From the NCBI RefSeq assembly GCF_900091525.1, contig NZ_FMCU01000003.1:372001-436000 (forward strand): a DNA stretch of 64,000 bases, given 5' to 3'. This DNA comes from Micromonospora matsumotoense (GTDB lineage: Bacteria; Actinomycetota; Actinomycetes; Mycobacteriales; Micromonosporaceae). The notes under the pieces are model-generated. The model did no database searches and was not told where the DNA came from. It worked only from the letters and a program-made list of their open reading frames with translations. Made by a program: the position numbers and the translations under genes. Below are positions 11,901-20,313 of this stretch, one piece after another (positions within the stretch are counted from its first letter, which is position 1; each line of letters starts with the position of its first letter).

Positions 11901-14764
11901 GTGGACGGATCGACGTGCACGCCGGTGCCGTCGACGGCCCAGTGGTCGCCACGGCCACCGTGCCCACCACGGGCGGTTGGCAGCAGTTCGTCGACGTGAC
12001 CGCGCCGGTGACCGCCGCGGCCGAGGGCGTGCTGTACTTCGTCGCCAAGGACCCGGCCGGTGGCACCGGTTCGCTGTTCAACGTCAACTGGATGGACTTC
12101 ATCGGTCGGGGCGTCACCGACAACGCTCCGCCGCAGGTGACGGCCACCGCCAACCCGGCGACCGGCACCGCGCCGGTCACCGTCGCCTTCACCGGCACGG
12201 CCACCGACACCGAGGGCGACACCCCGCTGACGTACGCCTGGGACTTCGGTGACGGCGGGACGGCGACCACCCTGAACGCCACCCACACCTACACCACCCC
12301 GGGCACCTTCACCGCCACCCTGACGGTGACGGACAAGCGGGGCGCCAAGTCCTACGCGACCGTTCCGGTCAAGGTGGACGCGCCGACCAACTCGTGCCTC
12401 GGCGCGCGGTCGGACGAGTTCCTCGGCAACAGCCTCGACAAGGACCGCTGGTCGGTGGTCCGGGAGAACCAGCTCTACTCGGTCTCCGGCGGGGCGCTGC
12501 GACTGCCCACCGCCTCGGGTGACCTGTACGGCACCCGTAACGACGCGACCAACCTGGTGCTCCAGCCCGCGCCCAGCGGGGCCTGGCAGGCCACCACCAA
12601 GGTCACCGTGCCCGTCACCGCCGACTACCAGCAGGCCGGCCTGCTGATCTACGGCGACGACGACAACTACGCCAAGGTGGATCTGCTCTACGGCGGTTCC
12701 CGCAAGGTGGAGTTCATCCGGGAGACCGCGGCGACGCCCCGCAACGACGCGGCCGACGCCGTGGCCGCACCCGCCGGTGACACCATCTGGCTGCGGCTGA
12801 TCAGCGACGGCACCAACCTGACCGCACAGTTCTCCACCGACGGTGCGACGTTCACCCCGGTCGGCCGGTCCGCCGCGCTCGCCGGCATCACCAACCCGCG
12901 GATCGGCCTGCTCGCCCTCAACGGCGGCACCACCGCACCGGTGGTGGACGCGGTGTTCGACTCGTTCCTGGTCTCGCCGGATGCTCCGGCCGGCCCGGTC
13001 AGCCCGTCGGACGAGTTCACCGGCACCACGCTCGACAAGTGCCGGTGGAACGCGGTGCTGCGGGAGGACCCGGCCGCCTACCGGGTGACCGACGGCGCGC
13101 TGAAGATCGACGTGCCGAAGGGTGACATCTACGGCACCGGTAACACCGGGCCGACGAACTTCATCCTCCAGACCGCGCCGAGCGGCGACTGGACCCTGGA
13201 GACGAAGGTCGACGGCAGTGCCCTGGCCGAGCAGTACCAGCAGGCCGGTCTGATCGTCCACGCCGACGACGACAACTACGTCAAGTTGGACTTCATCGTG
13301 GACAACCAGGCCGGGCAGACGCCCTCCCGGCGGATCGAGTTCCGTGGCGAACTCGCCGGGGTGACGCAGAACCCGCAGCCCCAGGTCTCCAACCTGACCT
13401 CGGGGGTGTGGCACCTGCGGCTGGCCCGGGCCGGTGACACCTTCACCGCGTCCTACTCGGCCGACGGGCAGGAGTGGACGACGTTCGAAACGGTGACCAA
13501 CGCCGCCGTCGGGGCCACCCCGAAGATCGGTCTGTTCACCCTCGGTGCGAACGCGGCCACCTCGAAGACGGCCTCGTTCGACTACTTCCGGCTCTCCACC
13601 AAGGCGGCCGACACGACCGCCCCGGTGACCACGGCCACCGTCTCCGGCACCCCGACCGAGGGTTGGCACACCGGCCCGGTCACCGTGACGCTGGCGGCTG
13701 CCGACGAGGCCGGCGGTAGCGGGGTGGCGAGCACCGAGTACCAGCTCGACGGGGCCACCACGTGGACCGCGTACACCGCGCCGGTGCAGGTCACCGGGGA
13801 CGGCACGCACGAGGTGCGGTTCCGGTCGACGGACGCGGCCGGCAACGTGGAGGCGACGAAGAAGGTCGCCGTGAAGATCGACGCCACCGCGCCGGTCAGC
13901 TCGGCGGCGTTCGCCCCGGCGAACGACGACGGCTGGCACAACGGCACCGTCCCGGTGGTGATCACCTCCACCGACGCCGGTTCCGGGGTGAAGAAGCTGG
14001 AGTGGTCGCTCGACGGTGGCGCCTGGACGGCGTACACCACGCCGGTCGAGGTGACCGGGGACGGCACGCACGAGCTGCTGTACCGGGCCACCGACGCCGC
14101 CGGCAACGTCGAGTCGCTGAAGTCGGCGGTCGTGAAGATCGACGGCACCAAGCCGACGCTGCTGGTCTCCGGCATCGCCGACGGCCAGCTCTACGGTGAC
14201 AGCCAGGACGTCCGGATCTCGTGGCAGGCGGTCGACCCGACCTCCGGCATCAAGACGACCTCCGGCGTGCTGGACGGTCGGGCGTACGCCAGCGGCACCC
14301 TGCAAGCGCTGTACGAGCTACCGCTCGGCCTGCACGAGCTGACGGTGACCGCGACCGACAAGGCGGGCAACTCCACCACCTCGACGGTCCGGTTCTTCGT
14401 CACCACCTCGTTCCGGGACATGCAGAACCTGCTGGACCGGTTCAAGGCGACCGGACGACTCTCCACCAAGGCGCACCGTCAGCTGTCCAACAAGCTGGAC
14501 GCGGTGCGGGAGTCCGAGGCGGCGGGCAACGACAAGCGGGCGGTGCAGCAGTTGACCGCCTTCAAGGCGTTGGCCAACGATGCCGCACTGGTGACTGACA
14601 CCGACGTCCGGGACGTGCTGGTCCGCGACGCCGACGCCATGATCGTCCGACTCGGTGGCGCGGCCACCAAGGCCGGCGTCAAGGCGAACAACAACAAGTC
14701 GGTCGACGGGGCCGGCCGGCTCGGTGCCGATCCCACCCGGATCGCCGAGGGCGGTTCGCTGTAA
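8936..14764 (+). CDS. Large secreted multidomain protein: ThuA + sugar dehydrogenase-like propeller + carbohydrate-binding modules
   Basis: The 1942-residue product starts at GTG 8936, six bases after AAAGGAG; an upstream in-frame ATG lacks such a site. Approximate domain order is as follows. Residues 1-45 are a twin-basic signal peptide, and 60-285 are a ThuA (glutamine-amidotransferase-like) domain (VFSKTAGFRHD, GGGYAGVHAASD). Residues 290-718 are a glucose/sorbosone dehydrogenase-type beta-propeller (MELDIAPDGRVFYAERDG, GFRNPFRIGVD). PKD domains lie at 720-805 and 1065-1146, with a CBM6-like module at 920-1058 between them. Two ConA-like modules span 1158-1350 and 1358-1555, and Ig/OmpL47-like repeats span 1560-1825. 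A FIMAH-like C-terminal helical segment ends the protein. It probably acts outside the cell on polysaccharide or bound sugars. The substrate and catalytic status are unknown. Confidence 0.9.
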   Translation: MSPSRHRRARRGPLGAGLLALSLLASGLIGGTAAQAAPAAAALPQAAPAPAPAAAAAAEPFSVLVFSKTAGFRHDAIPAGITAIQKLGTDNGFTVDTTEDGAAFNDTNLAKYQAVIWLSTTGDVLDSTQQAAFERYIKAGGGYAGVHAASDTEYDWAWYGNLVGAYFSGHPANQQATVKVEDHAHPSTADLPDKWSRFDEWYNFRTNPRAKVHVLASLDEKSYSPGAGAMGADHPTAWCQDYDGGRSWYTGGGHTQASYTEPEFLSHLLGGIRTAAGVENADCGASKTANFEKVTLDSNTNNPMELDIAPDGRVFYAERDGRVQIVKPDTGNTVTAVRLDVFTGNEDGLLGLRLDPDFATNKWIYLYYAPAGGGPRNYLSRFTVNGDTIDKATEKVVLQVDTQRNTCCHAGGSMTFDSQGNLYLATGDNTNPFESSAFTPIDERAGRQDYDAQRSAGNTNDLRGKVIRIHPEDDGTYTVPAGNLFAPGTAKTRPEIFGMGFRNPFRIGVDQKTDTLYVADYGPDASAANPNRGPEGLVEWNIVATAGNYGWPYCTGNNKAYNDYTFPSGPSGAKFDCAAPVNDSPNNTGLTTLPPAIAATVDYGYAGDPRFPEIGGGGAPMGGPVYRYDADNTSSRKWPAYYDGKALLGEWNQSKMYTMQVSADGKSLIDINQLLTGMSMVRPMDFEFGPDGALYLIEWGTGFGGNNDDSGVYRIDYTAGDRAPIAEASADPTSGAAPLTVNFSSAGSRDPDGGTLTYAWKFGDGQTSTEANPTHTYTAAGDYTAQLTVTNPKGRSAVANVPVTVGNTAPTVTIEFPPSGGFFEWGDQVKYTIKVTDPEDGTVDCDRVQLQVLLGHDEHAHPLEQHTGCTGTVQTSLASGHGAEANVFAVFEATYTDDGGTGGAGPLTGRAIEILQPKRKQAEYFTATGRAPGSTGGGDPGVQKETTTDPAGGGQNIGFIEDGDWWSLDPANLTGVDQIRFRAASEVQGGRIDVHAGAVDGPVVATATVPTTGGWQQFVDVTAPVTAAAEGVLYFVAKDPAGGTGSLFNVNWMDFIGRGVTDNAPPQVTATANPATGTAPVTVAFTGTATDTEGDTPLTYAWDFGDGGTATTLNATHTYTTPGTFTATLTVTDKRGAKSYATVPVKVDAPTNSCLGARSDEFLGNSLDKDRWSVVRENQLYSVSGGALRLPTASGDLYGTRNDATNLVLQPAPSGAWQATTKVTVPVTADYQQAGLLIYGDDDNYAKVDLLYGGSRKVEFIRETAATPRNDAADAVAAPAGDTIWLRLISDGTNLTAQFSTDGATFTPVGRSAALAGITNPRIGLLALNGGTTAPVVDAVFDSFLVSPDAPAGPVSPSDEFTGTTLDKCRWNAVLREDPAAYRVTDGALKIDVPKGDIYGTGNTGPTNFILQTAPSGDWTLETKVDGSALAEQYQQAGLIVHADDDNYVKLDFIVDNQAGQTPSRRIEFRGELAGVTQNPQPQVSNLTSGVWHLRLARAGDTFTASYSADGQEWTTFETVTNAAVGATPKIGLFTLGANAATSKTASFDYFRLSTKAADTTAPVTTATVSGTPTEGWHTGPVTVTLAAADEAGGSGVASTEYQLDGATTWTAYTAPVQVTGDGTHEVRFRSTDAAGNVEATKKVAVKIDATAPVSSAAFAPANDDGWHNGTVPVVITSTDAGSGVKKLEWSLDGGAWTAYTTPVEVTGDGTHELLYRATDAAGNVESLKSAVVKIDGTKPTLLVSGIADGQLYGDSQDVRISWQAVDPTSGIKTTSGVLDGRAYASGTLQALYELPLGLHELTVTATDKAGNSTTSTVRFFVTTSFRDMQNLLDRFKATGRLSTKAHRQLSNKLDAVRESEAAGNDKRAVQQLTAFKALANDAALVTDTDVRDVLVRDADAMIVRLGGAATKAGVKANNNKSVDGAGRLGADPTRIAEGGSL

Positions 14765-14774
14765 CACCACCACC

Positions 14775-14816
14775 GGGGCCGCTCCCACCGTCGACACCGA
14801 CGGTGGGGGCGGCCCC
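14775..14816 (+). terminator. Hairpin downstream of the secreted-protein gene
   Basis: A 19-bp stem (GGGGCCGCTCCCACCGTCG at 14775-14793 with its partner at 14798-14816) contains one G-T pair and has a four-base loop. It begins ten bases after the stop codon. There is no T-run, as is usual for GC-rich actinomycete terminators. It may partly insulate the next gene. Confidence 0.75.
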
Positions 14817-14839
14817 TCCACATAGCGAGGGAGACGCCG

Positions 14840-15391
14840 ATGCGTACCTGCAGAGTTCTCGCCGCCGCGCTGGTCGTGGCGGGCCTGGTGGCGCTGCCGG
14901 CGGGCCCGGCGGCAGCGCACGGCGGGAAGGTCAAGCTGACGGTGGCCGGTGACGGCGCCGGCGGGGTCACCGTGATGGCCGTGTACGCCGACGGACACCG
15001 GCTGGACCAACCGGTACGGCTCACCCTGACCGCCGAGGGCGAGGGTGGCCGGACGGCCGGGCCGGTGCAGATCGCCCCGGCCGGGGAGGGACAGGGCTTC
15101 TACAGCAGCGGCCCGCTGCTCTCCCCCGGCGACTGGCGGGTGACGGTCAGCGCCCCCGCCCCGTACCAGAGCACGGCGACGGCGCAGGTGCAGGCCCGGG
15201 TGGCCCAGTCGCCGCCACCGGCTGCCGCCGCCCGCCCTGAGACCGGGGCGGAGGCGGACGGGGTCGGACGGTGGTCGTGGCTGGCCGGCGGGCTGGCGGT
15301 GGTCGCCGTCGCGGGGGTGGCGCTGCTGTGGTGGCGTCGCCGCCGGGTCCACCCCGGGCCCGCGGACCCCCCGGTCGGCCTGGGCGGCTGA
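14840..15391 (+). CDS. Exported protein with C-terminal membrane anchor (CopC/YtkA-like fold suspected)
   Basis: The 183-residue product has a signal peptide (1-26, cleavage after AAA before HGG), an Ig-like beta domain (about 27-120) and a Pro/Ala linker. One membrane helix follows (about 144-168, LAGGLAVVAVAGVALLWW), then Arg-Arg-Arg-Arg. The mature N-terminus begins with His, a feature of CopC-type copper proteins, and the sequence resembles small extracytoplasmic domains of that type. No second metal ligand is obvious, so the assignment is tentative. A GAGGGAG motif precedes the ATG. Confidence 0.7.
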   Translation: MRTCRVLAAALVVAGLVALPAGPAAAHGGKVKLTVAGDGAGGVTVMAVYADGHRLDQPVRLTLTAEGEGGRTAGPVQIAPAGEGQGFYSSGPLLSPGDWRVTVSAPAPYQSTATAQVQARVAQSPPPAAAARPETGAEADGVGRWSWLAGGLAVVAVAGVALLWWRRRRVHPGPADPPVGLGG

Positions 15392-15428
15392 CGGGCCAGG
15401 CCGGGGCACCCGCCCCGGGGGTCACCGA

Positions 15429-15465
15429 ATCGGGCCCGGACACCTCAGCGGTGTCCGGGCCCGAT
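15429..15465. terminator. Bidirectional terminator between convergent genes
   Basis: A perfect 16-bp stem (ATCGGGCCCGGACACC at 15429-15444, complement at 15450-15465) with a five-base loop lies between the convergent exported-protein and aldo/keto reductase genes. Confidence 0.85.
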
Positions 15466-15529
15466 CACATAGCCGCAAGGTCCGCCCGGGTGGGGCGGGG
15501 TCTGCGCCAGGTCGGGCCGGACCGACCGG

Positions 15530-16474
15530 TCAGAGCAGGGCGTCCAGGGCGTCCAGGTCGTCGTCGGTGGGCTGCCAGGTGCCGGCGGCGGCGTTCGCGC
15601 GTACCTGCTCGGGCGTGGTGGCACCGGCGATGACGGAGGCCACCGCCGGTCGGGCGGCCAGCCCACCGATGGCGACCTGGAGCAGGGTCAGCCCCCGCTG
15701 CGCCGCGTACCCCTCCAGCGCCTCGATGGTGTCCCAGCGGGCGGCGGCCAGCCGCTCGGCGTACCGGCCGCCGCCGGAGAGGCGGCTGCCGGCGGGCGGG
15801 GCGGTGTCCCGCTGGTACTTGCCGGTGAGCAGCCCGTTGGCCAGCGGGAAGAACGGCAGCAGACCCAGGCCGAAGCGCTCGCAGGCCGGAATGATCTCGA
15901 CCTCGGCGTCCCGGTGGAGCAGGTTGTAGTGGTTCTGCGCGCTGACGAACCGGGCCAGCCCCCGGGTCTTCGCCGCCCAGTCGGCGTCGGCGATCTGCCA
16001 GCCCGAGAAGTTGGAGTTGCCCAGGTATCGCACCTTGCCGGCGCGGACCAGGTCGTCCAGCGCGGCGAGCGTCTCGTCGATCGGGGTGTCCGGGTCGGGT
16101 TCGTGCAGCTGGTACAGGTCGATGTGGTCGGTGCCGAGCCGACGCAGCGACGCCTCGACGGCCCGCATCACGTACCGCCGGGACCCGCGCACCCCGAAGT
16201 CGCGGCCGTTGCGCCCGCCCATCGACATGCCGAACTTGGTGGCCAGCACCACGTCGTCCCGGCGGCCCTTGAGGGCCTGCCCGAGCAGTTCCTCGGAGCC
16301 GCCCGGGGGTTCGCCGTAGATGTCGGCGGTGTCGAAGAAGGTGATCCCGGCGTCGAGCGCGGCGTCGACCACCGCCCGGGTGCCGTCGATGTCGAGCTTG
16401 CGGCCGAAGTTGTTGCAGCCGACACCGACCACGGACACCACGAGCCCGGAGTCGCCCAGCCGGCGGTAGGTCAT
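15530..16474 (-). CDS. Aldo/keto reductase
   Basis: This is an NADPH-dependent oxidoreductase of the AKR superfamily, 314 residues as a TIM barrel. Visible features are MTYRRLGDSGLVVS at the start, FFDTADIYG carrying the catalytic Asp and Tyr, ATKFG with the catalytic Lys, IDLYQLHEPD, and the C-terminal cofactor loop VASVIAGATTPEQV. The CNNFGRKLD segment is common in the actinobacterial subgroup. I chose ATG 16474; GTG codons at 16483 and 16492 would add three or six residues. The physiological substrate cannot be told from sequence. Confidence 0.9.
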   Translation of the reverse strand: MTYRRLGDSGLVVSVVGVGCNNFGRKLDIDGTRAVVDAALDAGITFFDTADIYGEPPGGSEELLGQALKGRRDDVVLATKFGMSMGGRNGRDFGVRGSRRYVMRAVEASLRRLGTDHIDLYQLHEPDPDTPIDETLAALDDLVRAGKVRYLGNSNFSGWQIADADWAAKTRGLARFVSAQNHYNLLHRDAEVEIIPACERFGLGLLPFFPLANGLLTGKYQRDTAPPAGSRLSGGGRYAERLAAARWDTIEALEGYAAQRGLTLLQVAIGGLAARPAVASVIAGATTPEQVRANAAAGTWQPTDDDLDALDALL

Positions 16475-16581
16475 CTCAGTCACGAGATCCACCCTATGCC
16501 GCCCGGACCGGCCCCGACCGGCGACGACCCCGCCCGATGACCGAGCGGGGTCGGCACCTCACGGCTCGCGCAGGTCGGCGG

Positions 16582-18261
16582 TCAGCCCACGTCCCAGACC
16601 GGCTCCGGGGTCTCCACCACGTCCCCGTCGCCCCGGAACAGCACGAACCGGTCGAACGAGCGGGTGAACCAGCGGTCGTGGGTGACCGCGACCACCGTCC
16701 CGGCGAACGCGGTCAGCCCCGCCTCCAACGCCTCGGCCGAGGCCAGGTCGAGGTTGTCGGTCGGCTCGTCGAGCAGCAGCAGGGTGGCCCCCGACAGCTC
16801 CAGCAGCAGCACCAGGAACCGGGCCTGCTGACCGCCGGACAGGGTGCCGAAGCGTTGGTCACCCTGGCCGGCCAGCTCGTAGCGGCTCAGCGCCGCCATC
16901 GCCGCGTGCCGGTCCATCCCGGCCCGGTGCTCGTCACCCCGCCACAGCGCCTCGACCAGGGTCTTCGCCATCAGCTCCGGCCGGTCGTGGGTCTGCGAGA
17001 AGTGCCCCGGGCGGACCCGGGCGCCCAACCGGACCACCCCGCCGTGCGCCACCGGGGCCAGCGCGGCGGCCCCGTCGACCGGGCCGTTGGCCGGGTCGGG
17101 ATCGGTGCCGCCCCGGGCCAGCAGGCGCAGGAAGTGCGACTTGCCGGTGCCGTTGGCACCGAGCACCGCCACCCGGTCGCCGTACCACAGCTCCAGGTCG
17201 AAGGGGTAGGTCAGGCCGTCCAGCTCCACCTGCTCGCAGATCACCGCGCGCTTGCCGGTCCGCCCGCCGGCGAGCTGCATCCGGATGTCCTGGTCCTTCG
17301 GCGGTACGGGCGGCGGCCCGGCCTCCTCGAACTTGCGCAGCCGGGTCTGCGCCGCCTGGTAGCGGGAGGCGAGCCCGTCGTTGTACGCGGCCTTCTGCTT
17401 GTACATCAGCATCAGCTCCCGCAGCTTCTGGTGCTCCTCGTCCCAGCGGCGGCGCAGTTCGTCGAGCCGGGCGTGCCGGGCCGTGCGCGCCTCGTGCCAG
17501 CTGGCGAAGCCGCCCGGGTGCACCCAGGCGCTGCCGCCCTCGACGGCGACCACCCGGTCGGCGGTACGGGCCAGCAGCTCCCGGTCGTGCGAGACGTACA
17601 GCACCGACTTGGTGGACTCGCGCAGCCGCTGCTCCAGCCAGCGTTTGCCGGGCACGTCGAGGAAGTTGTCCGGCTCGTCCAGCAGCAGCACCTCGTCGGT
17701 GCCACGCAACAGCAGCTCCAGGGCGAAGCGCTTCTGCTGCCCCCCGGACAGGGTCCGCACCGGACGGTCCCGGGACGCGTCCCAGGGCAGGTCGAGCACC
17801 GTGGTGGTGACGGTGTCGAAGAGCACCTCGGCGTCGTACCCGCCGGCCTCGCCCCAGGCGGCCAGCGCGTCCGCGTACGCCAGCTGGGCCTTGCCGGCGG
17901 CGGTGCTGTACTTGCCGCGCAGTTCGGCCGCGCGCATGGCCTGTTCGGTGTCGACGAGCCGGCGGCCGGCGTCACGCAACGCCGGTGGGGCCAGCGACAG
18001 GGCCAGGTCGGCCAGCGTCGACTCGTCGCCGATCATGCCGATGAACTGCCGCATCACGCCGAGCCCACCGGCCCGCGCGACCGCGCCGGTGCGCACCGGC
18101 AGGTCACCGGCGACCATCCTCAGCAGCGTCGTCTTGCCGGCGCCGTTCGGCCCGACCAGGGCGACCTTGGCCCCCTCACCGACCCGGAACGACACGTCGG
18201 CGAAGAGTTCCCGACCGTCCGGGAGGATGTGCCCTACCGCTGCCACGTCCACGTATCCCAC
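16582..18261 (-). CDS. ABC-F family ATPase (ribosome-associated)
   Basis: The 559-residue soluble protein has two ABC cassettes and no membrane domain, the hallmark of ABC-F translation factors. Cassette one has Walker A GPNGAGKTT (37-45), signature LSGGQQKRF and VLLLDEPDNFLD. A charged linker follows. Cassette two has GANGTGKS, LSGGQQARF and LLLLDEPTDNLD. The start GTG 18261 gives VGYVDVAAVGHILPDG, the usual N-terminus in related actinomycetes. Whether it protects ribosomes from antibiotics or has a housekeeping role is not decided by sequence. Confidence 0.92.
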   Translation of the reverse strand: MGYVDVAAVGHILPDGRELFADVSFRVGEGAKVALVGPNGAGKTTLLRMVAGDLPVRTGAVARAGGLGVMRQFIGMIGDESTLADLALSLAPPALRDAGRRLVDTEQAMRAAELRGKYSTAAGKAQLAYADALAAWGEAGGYDAEVLFDTVTTTVLDLPWDASRDRPVRTLSGGQQKRFALELLLRGTDEVLLLDEPDNFLDVPGKRWLEQRLRESTKSVLYVSHDRELLARTADRVVAVEGGSAWVHPGGFASWHEARTARHARLDELRRRWDEEHQKLRELMLMYKQKAAYNDGLASRYQAAQTRLRKFEEAGPPPVPPKDQDIRMQLAGGRTGKRAVICEQVELDGLTYPFDLELWYGDRVAVLGANGTGKSHFLRLLARGGTDPDPANGPVDGAAALAPVAHGGVVRLGARVRPGHFSQTHDRPELMAKTLVEALWRGDEHRAGMDRHAAMAALSRYELAGQGDQRFGTLSGGQQARFLVLLLELSGATLLLLDEPTDNLDLASAEALEAGLTAFAGTVVAVTHDRWFTRSFDRFVLFRGDGDVVETPEPVWDVG

Positions 18262-18302
18262 GCCGGCATCCTGCCCGAGGCGCGGGGCCGGGCGACACCG
18301 GA

Positions 18303-18908
18303 TTACCGGGTGACCCGCAGCACCCGGTAGCCCTTCTGGCTGGCGTGCCGGGTCACCGTGAAGCCCTCGTCGATCAGCCAGCGGTGCAGCGAGTCGCCGC
18401 CGAGGTGCCGGGCCACCACCAGCCAGCCGACGCCGTCCGGGGTGAGCCGGGGCAGCCAGCGGCGCAGCAGCCCGTGCAGTTCGGGCTTGCCGATGTGGAT
18501 CGGCGGGTTGGACCAGATCTGGGTGAAGGTGACGTCGGCCGGCACCTCGTCGGGGGCGACCGCGTGGACCCGGTCGCCGGTGTCGATCCGGGCGGCGTTC
18601 GCGGCGGTCAGCGCGCGGGCCCGCTCGTTGACGTCGACCGCCCAGACGGTGGCGGTCGGCGCGAGGTCGGCCAGCACGCAGCTGATCGGGCCGAACCCGG
18701 AGCCGATGTCGAGCAGGTGGCCACCGGTGGCGGCGGTCGGCAGGTCGGCCTTGCGCAGCAGGACGGCGGTGCCGGGGTCGAGCCGGGTGGCGGAGAAGAC
18801 CCCGCTGGCGGAGGCGAGCGCGTAGTCGCGCCCGGCGACGTGGAACTCCACCTCGCGGGGACGGGCCGGGGCGCTGGGCTCCGCGGTGAAGTAGTGGTCG
18901 CCGGTCAC
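18303..18908 (-). CDS. RsmC-like class I methyltransferase
   Basis: The 201-residue protein has the SAM-binding motif LLDIGSGFGPIS and the NPPIHIGK motif that, in the RsmC/RlmG family, holds the amino group of the guanine to be methylated. Members modify 16S rRNA G1207 or related sites. It lacks the N-terminal duplicated domain of E. coli RsmC, as is normal for the short actinobacterial forms. It lies 41 bases before the ABC-F gene, so the two probably form a ribosome-related pair. Confidence 0.85.
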   Translation of the reverse strand: MTGDHYFTAEPSAPARPREVEFHVAGRDYALASASGVFSATRLDPGTAVLLRKADLPTAATGGHLLDIGSGFGPISCVLADLAPTATVWAVDVNERARALTAANAARIDTGDRVHAVAPDEVPADVTFTQIWSNPPIHIGKPELHGLLRRWLPRLTPDGVGWLVVARHLGGDSLHRWLIDEGFTVTRHASQKGYRVLRVTR

Positions 18909-18995
18909 CGGGGCATTCTTCCACCGGCCCGGACCGGGTGCGTCGTCGGCCAGCGTCGCCGCCCGACGCGCCGCAGGCAGTATTTCCCGTTATTA

Positions 18996-19009
18996 GCCCC
19001 TAAAGGGGC
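18996..19009 (+). promoter_or_regulatory. Small hairpin directly before a start codon
   Basis: GCCCC-TAAA-GGGGC ends one base before ATG 19011, and its right arm contains the only Shine-Dalgarno-like purine run. If RNA folds here the site would be masked, which argues either for regulation or for use of the later ATG 19032. Confidence 0.45.
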
Positions 19010-19010
19010 A

Positions 19011-20153
19011 ATGGACCCTACTCTGGGCGACATGGTATATCGGTACGAGTCCGCTGAGGACGCGTTTGAGGAGAACCCGCAGCCCGGCACGGACCTGCCG
19101 CTGTTCCAGCCCGTGCCGACCACGGCGGCCGGGCCCTCCCCGTCCCGCTTCCCGGCCCCTTCACTGCCCCGGGTCAGCCAGCCGGTCCCACCGGCGGCCG
19201 ACCCCGTCCCGATCCGCTCCGCCGTCCAGGTGCCCGCCCCGACGTCCGCACCGGACCGGTCCCGGTCCCGCCGCTCCGGCGACGGCCGGAGCAGCCGGGG
19301 TGGCCGGGGCTGGCAGATCGTCGTCGGTGGCGCCGCCGTGCTGATGCTGCTCGGTCTCTGCGGGCTCGGCGGGGCCGTCCTGCTCATCGACCGCACCCCG
19401 ACCGACGACTCGTCGCCGAACGGACAGGCCGCGCCGACGGCGCCGGGCGCCACCGCCCCGGACGAGCAGGCCGCCGGCGGCCCACTGGACTCCCGGGACG
19501 TCGACCGGCAGCCGTTGACCGTCAAGGAGGTCTTCCCCGGCAAGAAGTTGGTCGTCGGCGTCGACCGGCACGAGTACCAGGTGCTCAAGACCCAGTCCGG
19601 CAGCAGTTGCGCCGTCGCGGCCACCGGCGAGATCGCCGACCTGCTGGTCACCCTCGGGTGCAGCCAGGTGGTCCGGGCCACCCTGCGCTCCCCCGACGAC
19701 GACCACCTGGTCACCGTCGGCCTGTTCAACCTGACCGACCTGGCCACCGCGCAACGGGTCCGGGAGCGGATCCGACCGCTGCTCGACGACCGGCGCGGCC
19801 GGTTCCGGGGCATGCCCGCGGGGGACGACACCGAGTCGGTCGCCACCGCCGCCGCCCGCGTCGCCTGGCAGGTACGCGGCCACTACGTCGCCTACTGCCT
19901 GGTGACCAGGGACGACGCCGGTGCCGTGCCGGCCGACGACAAGACCGTCCGCGAGATCATCTACGACCTGATCGAACTGCACCTCGACAAGGGGGTGCTG
20001 GACCGCCGGGCGGCCGGCGTCAGCGTGGACCAGCCCACCGTGAAGGCCACCAGCCCCTCGGCCACCCCGCGCGCCGGGGACCGGAAGACCCCCACCCCGT
20101 CCGCCTCTGCGAACCGCGACGACCCGGACACCGGCGAACTGCCCGGCGACTGA
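19011..20153 (+). CDS. Single-pass membrane protein of unknown function
   Basis: The 380-residue protein has a disordered Pro/Ser-rich N-terminal region (about 20-95) and a basic stretch. One membrane helix follows (about 101-128, IVVGGAAVLMLLGLCGLGG), and then an extracytoplasmic domain of about 200 residues ends in a Thr/Pro tail. The outer domain contains VDRHEYQVLKTQSG and two Cys that could pair (SCAVAATGEIADLLVTLGC). No family is recognised. The start could be ATG 19011 or ATG 19032 (MVYRYESAEDAF). It is divergent from the RsmC-like gene. Confidence 0.75.
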   Translation: MDPTLGDMVYRYESAEDAFEENPQPGTDLPLFQPVPTTAAGPSPSRFPAPSLPRVSQPVPPAADPVPIRSAVQVPAPTSAPDRSRSRRSGDGRSSRGGRGWQIVVGGAAVLMLLGLCGLGGAVLLIDRTPTDDSSPNGQAAPTAPGATAPDEQAAGGPLDSRDVDRQPLTVKEVFPGKKLVVGVDRHEYQVLKTQSGSSCAVAATGEIADLLVTLGCSQVVRATLRSPDDDHLVTVGLFNLTDLATAQRVRERIRPLLDDRRGRFRGMPAGDDTESVATAAARVAWQVRGHYVAYCLVTRDDAGAVPADDKTVREIIYDLIELHLDKGVLDRRAAGVSVDQPTVKATSPSATPRAGDRKTPTPSASANRDDPDTGELPGD

Positions 20154-20193
20154 CGACCACATGACCGGGGCTCGGTCGTCCCGGCCGGCCTCC

Positions 20194-20226
20194 GTCGGGG
20201 CCGGTGGGCCCGCTGTCGGGGCCGGT
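20194..20226 (+). repeat. Direct repeat in a convergent intergenic gap
   Basis: GTCGGGGCCGGT occurs at 20194-20205 and 20215-20226, separated by nine bases, between two genes that converge. Confidence 0.7.
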
Positions 20227-20313
20227 CCCGGCGCGAGCCGTAGGCCTTCCGATCCGCACGGGTACGCGGCCTGCCGCCGTCGGAGCCGGGCACCCGGATG
20301 TCTTACCCGGTCG

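Noticed and set aside
9002..14305. 1767-codon open frame on the minus strand
   Set aside because: It mirrors the secreted-protein gene; its translation is Val/Gly/Arg-rich with no recognisable fold, as expected from third-position GC bias.
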